Counted from the stretch's first letter, positions 52,227-62,111 are shown. The stretch is DNA of 64,000 bases from an uncultured Christensenella sp. (GCA_910585785.1 CAJUEV010000004.1:23808-87807); one strand, 5' to 3'. The notes: generated by a model from the letters alone, not told the origin. Made by a program: numbers and translations.

Positions 52227-53846
52227 TCAATGTTTGAAGTGGCGATTACCGACAAACACCATTGCAATGCCGGCTTTGTTGCAGGCTTCTACCGAGGCTT
52301 CGTCCTGAATAGAGCCGCCCGGCTGAATTATGGCGGTTATTCCCGCCTTTACGCATTCCTCAACGCAGTCGGGGAACGGGAAAAACGCGTCCGAAGCCAT
52401 AACCGAGCCAGCCGCTTCTTTACCCGCGTGCTCTATCGCCTGCTTCGCCGCCCAGATACGATTTGTTTGCCCCATACCTATGCCCGTTGTTCTGCCTTGT
52501 TTGCCAATTACTATCGCGTTAGATTTGGTATGCTTTACAACCTTCCAGTTGAACAGCATTGCCTCCACTTCTTCCGCTGTGGGCACACGGTCGGTGACAA
52601 CGCCCGTGCCGTAATTTTTTCTTTGTTTTCCGCTTGATAAAGTGACGGTTTCGACGTCCGCTTTTTTATTAAAAACGCCCGTATCCTCGCCGGCAATCAA
52701 ACTTTCGTCATACTGCTGCACAAGCAAACCGCCGTAAACTTTTTTCATATCGAAGGCCGTGCTTTCTCTGCGGGCGGAAATATCGTCAATCTGCAAAAGA
52801 CGGATATTTTTCTTTTGTTTGAGTATTTCAAGCGCCTTTTCGGAATAGGACGGCGCCATAACTATTTCTATAAAAATTTTATTTATTTCGGTTGCGGTAA
52901 GTTCGTCAACTTCGCCGTTTATTGCAAGAATACCGCCGAAAACCGAAACGGGGTCGCTTTCGTATGCGCGCATATACGCCTGATAAACGCAATCGCCCGT
53001 ACCTACGCCGCAAGGATTTGCGTGCTTACACGCAACCACCGCGGGAACGGAACCGAACTCCTTCAAAAGTTCCAAAGCGCCGTTGGCGTCGTTTATGTTA
53101 TTGTAGGAAAGTTCTTTACCCCAAAGCTGCTTTGCGGAAGAAAGCGAGCCTTTGCGTATAAACTGCTCGTTATAGAAAACGGCCTTTTGGTCGGGATTTT
53201 CTCCGTAGCGCATATCCTGCGCTTTTTCATAAGCGAAAGTAACCTCGTCGGGGAAGGTTATGCCAAGTTGTGCCGCAAGATAGTTTGAAATAAGGCTGTC
53301 GTATACCGCGGTATGCGCAAACACCTTGTATTGAAGATATTTTTTGGTTTCAAGCGAAACGCCGCCGTTTGCAAGTTCTTCAAGTACCTTTCCATAGTCT
53401 TTGGGGTCGACTATAACCGCTACGTCCTGATAATTTTTTGCGGCAGCCCTAATCATAGTAGGTCCGCCTATATCTATGTTTTCAACGCATTCGGCAAAGT
53501 CCGCGCCCTTTGCAAGCGTGGCTTTGAAGGGATATAAATTTACACAGACAACGTCGATTGTGTTTATTTTAAGTTTTTCAAGCTGAGCCATATGTTCGGA
53601 GTTTGAACGCATAGCCAAAAGTCCTGCGTGCACGTTGGGGTGCAAAGTTTTTACTCTGCCGTCAAGACACTCGGGAAAGCCTGTAATTTCGGATATTCCT
53701 ATAACTTTAAGTCCCGCTTCCTTCAACGCCTTCGCCGTGCCGCCCGTGGAAATAATTTCAAACCCGTTTGCAACAAGTCCTTTGCAAAATTCCACTACTC
53801 CCGTCTTATCGGAAACGCTGACAAGCGCTCTCTTTTTCATTTTCAT
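52227..53846 (-). CDS. purH: Bifunctional AICAR transformylase/IMP cyclohydrolase
   Basis: A 539-aa PurH: the IMP cyclohydrolase domain at the N-terminus (SVSDKTG, STGGTAKAL, GRVKTLHPNVHAG) and the AICAR formyltransferase domain later (YKHANPCGVG-like ACKHANPCG, FFPFPD). Last two steps to IMP. Slightly longer than usual but intact. 11 nt after purN. Confidence 0.96.
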   Translation of the reverse strand: MKMKKRALVSVSDKTGVVEFCKGLVANGFEIISTGGTAKALKEAGLKVIGISEITGFPECLDGRVKTLHPNVHAGLLAMRSNSEHMAQLEKLKINTIDVVCVNLYPFKATLAKGADFAECVENIDIGGPTMIRAAAKNYQDVAVIVDPKDYGKVLEELANGGVSLETKKYLQYKVFAHTAVYDSLISNYLAAQLGITFPDEVTFAYEKAQDMRYGENPDQKAVFYNEQFIRKGSLSSAKQLWGKELSYNNINDANGALELLKEFGSVPAVVACKHANPCGVGTGDCVYQAYMRAYESDPVSVFGGILAINGEVDELTATEINKIFIEIVMAPSYSEKALEILKQKKNIRLLQIDDISARRESTAFDMKKVYGGLLVQQYDESLIAGEDTGVFNKKADVETVTLSSGKQRKNYGTGVVTDRVPTAEEVEAMLFNWKVVKHTKSNAIVIGKQGRTTGIGMGQTNRIWAAKQAIEHAGKEAAGSVMASDAFFPFPDCVEECVKAGITAIIQPGGSIQDEASVEACNKAGIAMVFVGNRHFKH

Positions 53847-53857
53847 AATTTAACTCC

Positions 53858-54472
53858 TTATCCAACGGTAACTTTTCTGCCGTTTTTCGTAATTTTTCCC
53901 TGACAAAGTTTTTTGACGCAGTAAGGAAGAAGTTTGTGTTCTTCGCGCAAAATTCTTTCCTGCAAACTTTCGGGCGTGTCGCCGTCCTGCACGCCTACCG
54001 CCCTCTGCGCTATTATTGCGCCGCCGTCCGGCACTTCGTTTACAAAATGCACCGTGCAACCCGAAACTTTTGCGCCGTATTCCAAAACCGCGGAGTGCAC
54101 TTTAAGCCCGTAATAGCCCGCGCCGCAAAAAGCGGGAATAAGCGACGGGTGAATATTGATAATTCTGTCCTTGAAAGCCTTAATAAAACTTTCAGGAATA
54201 ATTTTAAGCCAGCCCGCAAGCACTATGTAATCCACGCCGTTCATATTAAGCAAATACGTAAGTTCGGCGTAAAGCGCTTCAAGGTCGGGGTAGTCCTTTT
54301 TGGAAAAAACCGCCGTTTTTATTCCGTGCTTTTGCGCCCTTTCTATTGCGCCTATTCCGTTTTTTGAAGCTATCAAATACGCAATTTCGCAAAAATTTTC
54401 GCGTTCGTTAGCGTCTATAACGGACTGAAAATCCGTCCCACCGCCCGAAGCAAAAACGGCTATACGCTTCAT
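53858..54472 (-). CDS. purN: Phosphoribosylglycinamide formyltransferase
   Basis: A 204-aa folate-dependent GART: FASGGGTDFQSV start, the NIHPSLIPAFCG loop with catalytic Asn/His, and VHFVNEVPDGG. ATG 54472 overlaps the purM stop (ATGA); the frame is open for 16 codons more but those are purM sequence. Confidence 0.95.
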   Translation of the reverse strand: MKRIAVFASGGGTDFQSVIDANERENFCEIAYLIASKNGIGAIERAQKHGIKTAVFSKKDYPDLEALYAELTYLLNMNGVDYIVLAGWLKIIPESFIKAFKDRIINIHPSLIPAFCGAGYYGLKVHSAVLEYGAKVSGCTVHFVNEVPDGGAIIAQRAVGVQDGDTPESLQERILREEHKLLPYCVKKLCQGKITKNGRKVTVG

Positions 54473-55488
54473 TTTAGGGTTACTCCCTTGCCTTTTACCG
54501 TCTTGCCGAGCACAACGCACTGCTCGCCAGTGCTTTCAAGCTGAGCAATCGCCTTTTTTACGTCGTGCTTTTTAACGCAGACTACCATACCTATGCCCAT
54601 ATTGAAAGTGTTATAAATTTGCTCGTCGCTAAGTTCCGCCTTCTGCTTCATAACGCGGAATACGGCGGGCACTTCGTAAGACTTGGTGTCTATTACGCAG
54701 CCCACGCCTTCGGGAAAAATGCGGGGAATATTTTCAATAAATCCGCCGCCCGTAATGTGCGCAATTCCCTTTACGTTTACGTTTTTGATTAGCGCGAGTA
54801 TGCTTTTAACGTATATTCTTGTAGGCGTAAGCAAAACGTCGATGGGTTTTGCGCCAAGCTCGTCGTCAAACCTGTTAAGTTCGTAAATGTTTTCGCCGAA
54901 AAGTTTTCTTACCAATGAATATCCGTTGGAATGGATTCCGCTGGATTTAAGCCCTATAAGCACGTCGCCGGGCTTTATTGTGCTGCCGTTTATAATTTTT
55001 TTGCGGTCTACCGCGCCAACGGCAAAACCCGCTATATCATAATCGCCCTGACGGTAAAAACCGGGCATTTCGGCAGTTTCGCCGCCGATTAACGCCGCGC
55101 CGCACTGACGGCAACCTTCCGCAACGCCCGCCACAACGGTTGCAACCTTTTCGGGGCTGAGCGCGCCCGTTGCGAAATAATCCAAAAAGAACAACGGTCT
55201 TGCGCCCTGACAAACTATGTCGTTGACGCACATAGCCACGGCGTCGATACCGATTGTGTCGTGCTTGCCTGAAATTATGGCGTATTTCAATTTGGTGCCA
55301 ACTCCGTCGGTACCGGCAACCAAAACGGGACGCTTTATATCTTTTGGCATAGTAAAGAACCCGCCGAACGAGCCTATATCCCCAAGAACTCCGCTTGTAT
55401 AAGTGGATTTTACGTGCTCCTTCATAAGTTTAACCGCTTCGTAACCTCTTTCAACGTCCACGCCGCTGTCTTTATAAGAAATGCTCAT
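54469..55488 (-). CDS. purM: Phosphoribosylformylglycinamidine cyclo-ligase
   Basis: A 339-aa AIR synthetase: SYKDSGVDVERG start, GTDGVGTKLKYA, GGETAEMPGFY, HITGGGFIENIPR. 4-nt overlap with purN; 52 nt after purF. Confidence 0.96.
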   Translation of the reverse strand: MSISYKDSGVDVERGYEAVKLMKEHVKSTYTSGVLGDIGSFGGFFTMPKDIKRPVLVAGTDGVGTKLKYAIISGKHDTIGIDAVAMCVNDIVCQGARPLFFLDYFATGALSPEKVATVVAGVAEGCRQCGAALIGGETAEMPGFYRQGDYDIAGFAVGAVDRKKIINGSTIKPGDVLIGLKSSGIHSNGYSLVRKLFGENIYELNRFDDELGAKPIDVLLTPTRIYVKSILALIKNVNVKGIAHITGGGFIENIPRIFPEGVGCVIDTKSYEVPAVFRVMKQKAELSDEQIYNTFNMGIGMVVCVKKHDVKKAIAQLESTGEQCVVLGKTVKGKGVTLK

Positions 55489-55540
55489 TTTAACTCCTTG
55501 AATTTTTTGTTATGATAAAAGTTTGTCGGCAAGATAAAAA

Positions 55541-56968
55541 TTATTCCAGCTTGTTTTTATCCGCCTCGTACCCTTCCAGCGGGTACGGATACTGTCCGTT
55601 GAAGCAACCCAGACAAAATCCTATATGCGCGCCTTCGCAAGTGGACAAAAGCTGCTCTATCGAAAGATACCTTACGCTGTCCGCGCCAAGGCTTTCGCAA
55701 ATCTGATTTTCGTCCTTATACGCGCCGATAAGTTGCGAATACGTCTGAATATCTATGCCGAGATGGCAGGGATGTTTTATTATGGGGGAACAAATTCTGA
55801 TATGTACTTCCTTCGCGCCCGCGTCCCGCAGCATTTTTACGATTTTGCGCATTGTTGTGCCGCGGACTATGCTGTCGTCAATCAAAATTACTCTTTTGCC
55901 GCGAACGTTGCCGCGCAACGCGTTCATTTTTACGTTGAGGCTGTTTTCCCTCTGGCGTTGGTCGGGCTGAATAAACGTCCTTCCGACGTAACGGTTTTTT
56001 GCAAGCGCTTCTACAAAAGGTATGCCGCTTTCTTCCGCAAAGCCGCGCGCTGCGACGTTGCCCGAGTCGGGCACGCCCGAAACCAAATCGGCTTTGACGG
56101 GATAATATTTTGCAAGCAGTTTGCCCGCCATTTTGCGCGCTTCGTACACACTGTAACCGTCCAGCACGGAGTCGTGGCGTGCGAAATACACGTATTCGAA
56201 TATGCACATACTCGCTTTTTTGGGAAGGTTGTCCATAAAGTATGAGTGCAAGCCGTCGCTATCGACAACCACTATTTCACCCGGCTTTACGTCGCGCAAA
56301 AAGTTTGCGCCAACCGCGTCCAAAGCGCACGTTTCACTTGCGACTACCACGTCGTCATCCTTCATTCCTATGCAAAGCGGACGTATGCCGAAGGGGTCGC
56401 GCACGGCGATAAGTTTATCGCAGGTCATAATAACCAGTGCGTACGAACCTTTGAATTTTGCGCAAGCGCGCTTAACGCCCGTAATAATATCCCCTTCCGA
56501 AAGGCTGTTTATAAGCACCGCTATAACTTCGCTGTCTATACTCGTCTGAAAAACCGCGTTTTGCGCTATAAGACTGTCGCGCAGACTTTTGGTGTTGGTA
56601 AGATTGCCGTTATGCGCAACCGCCATTTTTCCGCATTTGCCCGTAAACACAACGGGTTGAGCGTTGAGCAGCTGGCTTGCGCCCGTGGTTGAATAACGGA
56701 CGTGACCTATCGCAATATCGCCTTCGGGCAACGATTCAAGATTGCCGCCCGCAAACACGTCGGCAACAAGTCCCATTCCCTTGTAATAACTTATTTTATC
56801 CGCATAAGCGACCGCAATACCGCCGCTTTCCTGCCCCCTGTGTTGAAGCGCGTAAAGACCGTAATAGACGGTATGGGCGACGTTGCGGTTTTCCTGCGAG
56901 TATACACCGAAAACGCCGCACTCCTCCTGCATACTGTCAAAAGGGGCTTTCTCTGTTCTTAAATACAT
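55541..56968 (-). CDS. purF: Amidophosphoribosyltransferase
   Basis: A 475-aa first enzyme of the pathway. The propeptide ends before the N-terminal catalytic Cys of ECGVFGVYS. The glutaminase has YALQHRGQESGG; the PRTase has the PRPP loop VILIDDSIVRGTT; cysteines near GAHIGFC and CICSP suit the Bacillus-type [4Fe-4S] cluster. Forms PRA from PRPP and Gln. Confidence 0.96.
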   Translation of the reverse strand: MYLRTEKAPFDSMQEECGVFGVYSQENRNVAHTVYYGLYALQHRGQESGGIAVAYADKISYYKGMGLVADVFAGGNLESLPEGDIAIGHVRYSTTGASQLLNAQPVVFTGKCGKMAVAHNGNLTNTKSLRDSLIAQNAVFQTSIDSEVIAVLINSLSEGDIITGVKRACAKFKGSYALVIMTCDKLIAVRDPFGIRPLCIGMKDDDVVVASETCALDAVGANFLRDVKPGEIVVVDSDGLHSYFMDNLPKKASMCIFEYVYFARHDSVLDGYSVYEARKMAGKLLAKYYPVKADLVSGVPDSGNVAARGFAEESGIPFVEALAKNRYVGRTFIQPDQRQRENSLNVKMNALRGNVRGKRVILIDDSIVRGTTMRKIVKMLRDAGAKEVHIRICSPIIKHPCHLGIDIQTYSQLIGAYKDENQICESLGADSVRYLSIEQLLSTCEGAHIGFCLGCFNGQYPYPLEGYEADKNKLE

Positions 56969-57013
56969 ATTAACCTTTGATTTTCGTTTTTTTAGTTGAT
57001 TTATAACGCCGAA

Positions 57014-57733
57014 TTACTTGTTTATGCGTTTGAAAATTTCAGCGTAAGCGTCCTCAACTCCGCCCAAATCACGGCGGAATCTGTCCTTATCAAGACTTAC
57101 GTGCTTGGTGGTATCCCACGTGCCAGCCTCCCAGAAGCGGCAAGTGTCGGGAGAAATTTCGTCCGCAAGCACGATTTGTCCCTTAAATCTGCCGAATTCA
57201 AGTTTGAAGTCGATAAGGTCTATGTTAAGTTCCTTAAAGAAGGTTTTCAAAGCGTCGTTTACGGCGAAAGCCATTTTTTTGATTGTGTCAATTTCTTCCG
57301 CGGTGGCAAGTCCAAGCGCCAAAGCGTGATAATCGTTGATAAGCGGGTCGCCCAAATCGTCGTTTTTATAAGAAAACTCTATTGTGGGAGCGGTAAATTC
57401 GGTTCCTTCCGCAACGCCGTATCTCTTTGAAAAACTACCAGCGGCAACGTTTCTTATGATTACTTCAAGGGGAACTATGTTCACCTTTTTTACAACGGTG
57501 TTACGCTCGTCAATCTGCTCTACGAAATGCGTGGGTATGCCCTTCTTTTCAAGCATCTCCATCATTTTATTGCTCATAACGTTGTTTATTGCGCCTTTTC
57601 CCGCAATAGTTCCTTTTTTCAAGCCGTTGAAAGCGGTTGCGTCGTCCTTATAAGAAACTATTACGTAATCCGCGTTGTCGGTTGCAAACACTTTTTTTGC
57701 CTTGCCTTCGTAAAGCTGTTCCTTCTTAATCAT
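57014..57733 (-). CDS. purC: SAICAR synthase
   Basis: A 239-aa PurC: YEGKAKKVF start, KNDDLGDPLINDYHA, LIDFKLEFG and ADEISPDTCRFW. Condenses CAIR with aspartate. Good GGAG Shine-Dalgarno; separated from purE by 120 nt with a hairpin. Confidence 0.96.
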   Translation of the reverse strand: MIKKEQLYEGKAKKVFATDNADYVIVSYKDDATAFNGLKKGTIAGKGAINNVMSNKMMEMLEKKGIPTHFVEQIDERNTVVKKVNIVPLEVIIRNVAAGSFSKRYGVAEGTEFTAPTIEFSYKNDDLGDPLINDYHALALGLATAEEIDTIKKMAFAVNDALKTFFKELNIDLIDFKLEFGRFKGQIVLADEISPDTCRFWEAGTWDTTKHVSLDKDRFRRDLGGVEDAYAEIFKRINK

Positions 57734-57853
57734 AAAATTTATCTCCTGAAAAAATTTGATTTTATTTGATATAGTTTAAATTTCCGTCTGAAACGGACCT
57801 AAAAAAGTTATTCTTTAATTATAAATACCCGCAGAAAGCGCTGCGGGCATTAT
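57734..57853 (-). promoter_or_regulatory. purE-purC intergenic hairpins
   Basis: CCCGCAG/CTGCGGG (57828-57834/57841-57847) lies just behind purE and is followed on the minus strand by ATTTATAATT, a weak terminator. A second short pair (CCGT/ACGG around 57784-57797) is closer to purC. They could reduce purC transcription or stabilise the ends. Confidence 0.45.
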
Positions 57854-58351
57854 TCAGGTTTGCGAAATTTCACGCTGAACTGCTATATCGTCAGCGTTTA
57901 TCTTTTCTCTCATATTATTTTTGTAGTCTTTGAGTTTCTTTGCTATATCGGGGTATTTTACGCCCAGAATCTGCAAAGCGAGAAGCCCCGCGTTTTCTCC
58001 GCCGTTTACCCCTACGCAAGCGACGGGTATGCCGGAGGGCATTTGCACGATAGACAGCAGACTGTCCAGTCCGCCCATCATATCGGTTTTTACGGGAAGC
58101 CCTATGACGGGCAACGTTGTATTGGCAGCGATTACGCCGCCGAGGTGCGCCGCTTTGCCTGCCGCGCAGATTATGACTTCAAAGCCGTTTTTTTCTGCGT
58201 TTGCGGAAAACTCGTGCGCTTCTTCGGGGGTGCGGTGCGCGGAAATTACCCTTACCACCGCTTCCGCGCCGAAACTTTTTATAATATCCGCCGCGGGTTT
58301 TACCACTCCCAAATCAGATTTACTGCCCATTATAATTGCTATTTTTGCCAT
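57854..58351 (-). CDS. purE: N5-carboxyaminoimidazole ribonucleotide mutase (class I PurE)
   Basis: A 165-aa PurE with GSKSDLG, SAHRTPE, AAHLGGVIAANTTLPVIGLPV and the SIVQMPSGIPVA loop. Converts N5-CAIR to CAIR. No purK is in the window, so the carboxylation could be from AIR directly or purK lies elsewhere. Promoter-proximal gene of the pur operon; no purine riboswitch seen. Confidence 0.95.
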   Translation of the reverse strand: MAKIAIIMGSKSDLGVVKPAADIIKSFGAEAVVRVISAHRTPEEAHEFSANAEKNGFEVIICAAGKAAHLGGVIAANTTLPVIGLPVKTDMMGGLDSLLSIVQMPSGIPVACVGVNGGENAGLLALQILGVKYPDIAKKLKDYKNNMREKINADDIAVQREISQT

Positions 58352-58452
58352 ATCAATCTCCGTTTAAGGAAAATTCCGTTGTTTTTAAACCTAGCCCGCA
58401 AAAAATAACGTTTAAAAATATTATTTTCCGCAAAGCGAAACATACTGTTTAT

Positions 58453-58758
58453 ATGGTTTTGCTGTACGTAATTTTTATAGTTTATATACTTGCAATCAAC
58501 GTATTCGCAATTATGCTTGTCAAAGCCCAGCGCGACGAATCCGCAGACGAAAACGGATTATCAAAAAGCGGGGACGGCAAACTTTTGCTTACCGCGCTGC
58601 TTGGCGGGGCCATAGCCATTTACGTTTCTATGTTCGTTATGCGTTACCGTCTGAAAAACCTGTTGCTTATGATTCTTCTGCCCGTTATCGCCGTACTCAA
58701 CGTCTATTTTTGCATAGTAGCGTTCCGTTCGGGGATGTCGTTTTTCGTGGTTGCGTAA
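58453..58758 (+). CDS. DUF1294-like small membrane protein
   Basis: A 101-aa protein with three to four hydrophobic helices, and the family-like middle segment KLLLTALLGGAIAIYVSMFVMR, where DUF1294 has 'L..L.ALIGGA.GA..GM...RHKT'. The 'RHK' is degenerate here (MRYRLKN). The frame is open upstream to 58336, but ATG 58453 gives the family start. No Shine-Dalgarno; a CATACT hexamer lies 6 nt before ATG. Function unknown. Confidence 0.6.
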   Translation: MVLLYVIFIVYILAINVFAIMLVKAQRDESADENGLSKSGDGKLLLTALLGGAIAIYVSMFVMRYRLKNLLLMILLPVIAVLNVYFCIVAFRSGMSFFVVA

Positions 58759-58922
58759 AAAACATACAACATTTATCGAATACGCATTGATTATAACACA
58801 ATATATTGTGAAAAGAAAAATGTTTGAATGAACTTTTTTAAAAATTTAAAAGTAAAAATTTAACTTTTACCGCTATCAAACGGTTGACAAACAGCAAACC
58901 GTTTAACAAGCGTAAAAATATA
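58759..58922. other. Short gene-free stretch
   Basis: AT-rich sequence without a convincing gene; includes a TTAAAC-rich section. Nothing else recognised. Confidence 0.4.
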
Positions 58923-58947
58923 CCCGCCGCACGTAACGCGCGGCGGG
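58923..58947 (-). terminator. Terminator of mscL
   Basis: CCCGCCGC (58923-58930) pairs with GCGGCGGG (58940-58947); on the minus strand TATATTTTT follows. Confidence 0.75.
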
Positions 58948-58956
58948 ATTTATTTT

Positions 58957-59523
58957 TTATTGCTTATTTTCGTTTGCGGATTCGCCGTCCGATTGCTTCG
59001 CCTTCAAAAGGTCGCGTATTTCTCGCAACAAATCGTCGGTGGTTTCCACAGGGACGGCGGGCGTCTGTTCGACAACGGGAGCAACCGCTTCGGCTACTTT
59101 AACAGCCGCTTCCTCCTCGGTTATTTTTCCCTTTTTAAGTTGTTTTTCAATCTTTTTTCTCTGTTTTTCGGCTGCGTTGTGTCCCGCCTTTTTTATTGCC
59201 ATAATAATTTTTACGCCCAAAAACAGACATATAGCAATAATCAGAAAATTTATTATAGCCATTAAAAAATTGCCGTAATTCCAGTAAATAGCCGCAGGGT
59301 TTGCGCTGCCGTCGGCAAGCACGGGCTCGACCCACTTATTCAACTGAACCGACAAGCCCTTTATTCCGTCGCCCGTGGCAAGTTTAAGAAGCGGCATAAT
59401 AATGTCGTTTACAAGCGAATTGACTATTGTGCTGAAAGCGCCGCCTATTATTACGCCGACAGCCATATCCAAAATGTTGCCGCGCGAAACAAAATCTTTA
59501 AATTCTTTCAAAAACTTTTTCAT
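58957..59523 (-). CDS. mscL: Large-conductance mechanosensitive channel
   Basis: A 188-aa MscL: N-terminal helix KEFKDFVSRGNILDMAVGVIIGGAFSTIV, the periplasmic loop, the second helix LMAIINFLIIAICLFLGVK, then the cytoplasmic helix. The C-terminus is about 40 residues longer than usual (Glu/Ala/Val/Pro-rich, ending TTDDLLREIRDLLKAKQ), as in some Clostridia. Pressure-relief valve in hypo-osmotic shock. Monocistronic. Confidence 0.94.
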   Translation of the reverse strand: MKKFLKEFKDFVSRGNILDMAVGVIIGGAFSTIVNSLVNDIIMPLLKLATGDGIKGLSVQLNKWVEPVLADGSANPAAIYWNYGNFLMAIINFLIIAICLFLGVKIIMAIKKAGHNAAEKQRKKIEKQLKKGKITEEEAAVKVAEAVAPVVEQTPAVPVETTDDLLREIRDLLKAKQSDGESANENKQ

Positions 59524-59627
59524 AATAACTCCCTTTAATTTTTACACCGCCATTATAATTTCAGGCGCCCTTTATGTCAAGCAAAACAAAAACCAAGGCC
59601 GTTTATTTAAATAAAATCATAGCCGTT

Positions 59628-60275
59628 TCAACCGTTGATAAGCGCCGAAACAAGTTTTTCCCTTTTTGCTCCGTAATCTTCGTTTTTTGCCGACGCACAA
59701 TCGAAAACCGTTTTTCCGTCCTTTAAAACAATAATTCTGCCGCCTAAACAAAGCGCCTCGTCAACGTCGTGCGTGACAAAAAGCACCGTTCTTTTATCCT
59801 TTTGCCAGACTTCCGAAAACAGTTCGTAAATTTGTTTTTTTAGTTTTAAATCCAGCGACGAAAAAGGCTCGTCCATAAGAAGAATTTCGCCTTCGTACAA
59901 AAAAGCGCGCGCCAACGCCACGCGCTGAGCCTCCCCGCCGGACAACGTTTTGGGATAGGCGGCGGCTTTATCCGAAAGATTGACGCGCGCAAGCATTTCA
60001 TAAATTTTGTTTTTATCCTTACAGATTAAGGCAAGGTTTTGCTCAACCGTCAAATTGGGGACAAGCCTCGGCGACTGAAATACGTACGAACATTTTAAAG
60101 AAGGGGCTTCTCCTTGAAAATCAGTCAAACCCGCCAAGCAGTTTAAAAGCGTGGTTTTTCCGCAGCCGCTTTCGCCGAGGACGCACGTGATTTCGCCTTC
60201 GTTTAAAGCCAGATTAAAACCATCGTAAACGCGATTTTGTCCGTAATTTTTAGTTAGGTTTTTGATTTCTATCAT
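59628..60275 (-). CDS. ABC transporter ATPase (SsuB/TauB/ThiZ type)
   Basis: A 215-aa ATPase: Walker A GESGCGKTT (about 34-42), signature LSGGEAQR, Walker B ILLMDEP, H-loop VTHDVDEA. It energises the import complex with the permease and lipoprotein upstream; last gene of the operon, 3 nt after the permease. Confidence 0.93.
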   Translation of the reverse strand: MIEIKNLTKNYGQNRVYDGFNLALNEGEITCVLGESGCGKTTLLNCLAGLTDFQGEAPSLKCSYVFQSPRLVPNLTVEQNLALICKDKNKIYEMLARVNLSDKAAAYPKTLSGGEAQRVALARAFLYEGEILLMDEPFSSLDLKLKKQIYELFSEVWQKDKRTVLFVTHDVDEALCLGGRIIVLKDGKTVFDCASAKNEDYGAKREKLVSALING

Positions 60276-60278
60276 TTT

Positions 60279-61052
60279 TTAATTCCATTTTTGCGTTAGT
60301 CGTTTTAATTGCGAGCAGACCGCGTCAAGCAAAAGTCCCACAACAACCGCGGCAAGCGTAAGCGCGGCAAGGTTTGCAGTTTCCGCCGCAAGGCTGCTTT
60401 CCTGCATCATTCCGCCCAAACCTTTTGCCGTGTTTACAAGCACTTCCGCCGAAACAGTAACTTTAAGCCCCAACGAAAGATTTGCGCCCGTTTGCGAAAG
60501 CGCGTTTGGAAGAATTTGCGGCAGATAAATTTTGAAAAGTTTGTCGCGCTTGTTTACGTTATAAACTTTCGCCATTTCAAACAATCCTGCGTCAATACCT
60601 TCCGCCGCTGCAATAAACTGCGCGTATATGGCGGGAAAAAGCACAAGCACGGTAACAGCCGCGGGGGATACCGACCTGTTGCCGGAAGTTATCTTCAAAA
60701 TAATTAGGCTTACCGCAAGCGTAGGCAGCACGCGAACAAAAGTCATAAGCGGTTTAAATATTGCCTTAACCGTCTTACTTAACGAAGCGGCGGCTGCGCA
60801 AACCGCGGCGGCGAAAGAAATTAAAAAAGCCGCGACCGTCCTTAACAGCGAACCTCCTACCGCCGCCCAGAACTCTGCCGAAGAAAGGTTATGCCAAAAA
60901 CACACGGCGGTTTCCGAAAAAGAAGGCACTATCTGCTTGTTGCCTGCGGAATAGTACGCGATTAACCATACTATCCACATAAGCGCGATTGCCGCCAGCG
61001 AACCTATAATATTGAATTTTCTTTGTTTAAAAAAATCTTTTACCGCGTTCAT
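60279..61052 (-). CDS. ABC transporter permease (SsuC/ThiX type)
   Basis: A 257-aa permease with about six helices and the EAA loop 'YNVNKRDKLFKIYLPQILPNALSQTG' that docks on the ATPase. The family covers nitrate, taurine, alkanesulfonate and thiamine-precursor (ThiXYZ) importers. 5 nt after the lipoprotein gene. Confidence 0.93.
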   Translation of the reverse strand: MNAVKDFFKQRKFNIIGSLAAIALMWIVWLIAYYSAGNKQIVPSFSETAVCFWHNLSSAEFWAAVGGSLLRTVAAFLISFAAAVCAAAASLSKTVKAIFKPLMTFVRVLPTLAVSLIILKITSGNRSVSPAAVTVLVLFPAIYAQFIAAAEGIDAGLFEMAKVYNVNKRDKLFKIYLPQILPNALSQTGANLSLGLKVTVSAEVLVNTAKGLGGMMQESSLAAETANLAALTLAAVVVGLLLDAVCSQLKRLTQKWN

Positions 61053-61057
61053 TTTAT

Positions 61058-62050
61058 TTAAGCAGAATAGAAAAACCCTTCGGCAACCTTAGTCGCCGCC
61101 ACGTCGTTTACGCTTATAAGTTCGTCCAAAAACGTTTTTACGCGCTCTTTACATTGCGAAGAATCGACAAATCTGACGGCGCAATTTGCTATTACGCTTT
61201 TGGTAAGGTTTGCCGCGGTAAACGCGGGCTTTGTGTTTTCGGGGTCGGCATAGTGGCTTTTAACAGCGTTAAAAATAGTTTCGGCGCTTACATTTTCATC
61301 AAGCAACCAATCTGCCGCGCCCTCCATTTCATTCATAAACTCGGCAATAAATTTGCCGTCTTTTTCTATAAGCGAATTTTTTGCGACAAGCACCGCCTGA
61401 GGATAGCCGTCCTTGCCGTAAAGCGACTGCAAACTGCCGGCTTGCTTTAAATTGAGGTTTGCATTTGCCACCCTTGTGCTTGCGGCGGGCTCGGGAACGA
61501 CAAAATAGTCGTATGCGGTTTCCGTGCCCGAAACCTGCGCGGGCAGCACGCTTTCAAGCGTTACGTCCCGCAATATGCCGTACTTATCAAGCACAAGCTT
61601 GCAAGCCGCGCCGGGGAAAGCCGCCATATTTACAACGCCGATTTTAGCCCCTCTGACGGTTTCGGCAAAATTTTCGGCAGTGAGCGAAGGTTTGTCCTTT
61701 CCCGATAAAATAAACAGATTTCCGTGCGTTACCGCGCCCAGCATTTTATATCTTGCTCCCGTGCCAAGCAGTTTGCTTGCCGCGTTTACGGGAAGTATGC
61801 ACAAATCTGCATTTTTGCTTTCGTCGTTATAAGTTACGCAGGACGAAATTTCTTCGGCTGAAACAACGCGGTATTTCACGTTTTTATTGAAATTTTTTTC
61901 TTCCGACATAAGCCTTGCAATTGCCAGCGCGGGCGCGCCGTCGGGCGTGTATACCGTAATACCGTCCGTTTGATTTTTTCCGCAGGCGGCGAAAACCGCC
62001 GAAGCGCAAAGCATAACCGCGCAAATTAAAGCGATTAAAATTTTTTTCAC
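61058..62050 (-). CDS. ABC substrate-binding lipoprotein (NMT1/ThiY-SsuA-like)
   Basis: A 330-aa lipoprotein: signal and lipobox ending at C23 (VFAAC), then a periplasmic-binding fold with YTPDGAPALAIARLM, ATHG-like AVTHGNLFILSG and VVNMAAFPGAACKLVLDKYG, as in NMT1/ThiY-like proteins of pyrimidine or sulfonate importers. Start is GTG 62050 with AAGGAGAAA 8 nt ahead. The ligand is unknown; linkage with TM1266 makes it unusual. Confidence 0.88.
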   Translation of the reverse strand: MKKILIALICAVMLCASAVFAACGKNQTDGITVYTPDGAPALAIARLMSEEKNFNKNVKYRVVSAEEISSCVTYNDESKNADLCILPVNAASKLLGTGARYKMLGAVTHGNLFILSGKDKPSLTAENFAETVRGAKIGVVNMAAFPGAACKLVLDKYGILRDVTLESVLPAQVSGTETAYDYFVVPEPAASTRVANANLNLKQAGSLQSLYGKDGYPQAVLVAKNSLIEKDGKFIAEFMNEMEGAADWLLDENVSAETIFNAVKSHYADPENTKPAFTAANLTKSVIANCAVRFVDSSQCKERVKTFLDELISVNDVAATKVAEGFFYSA

Positions 62051-62111
62051 AACGTTTCTCCTTTCGGTATCAGGTTATTCCCTTTTACCTCAAAAAATTT
62101 TCAAATTTAAA

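Noticed and set aside
58352..58452. Purine or PRPP riboswitch in front of purE
   Set aside because: The leader is too short and no aptamer motif or clear PurBox pair is visible.
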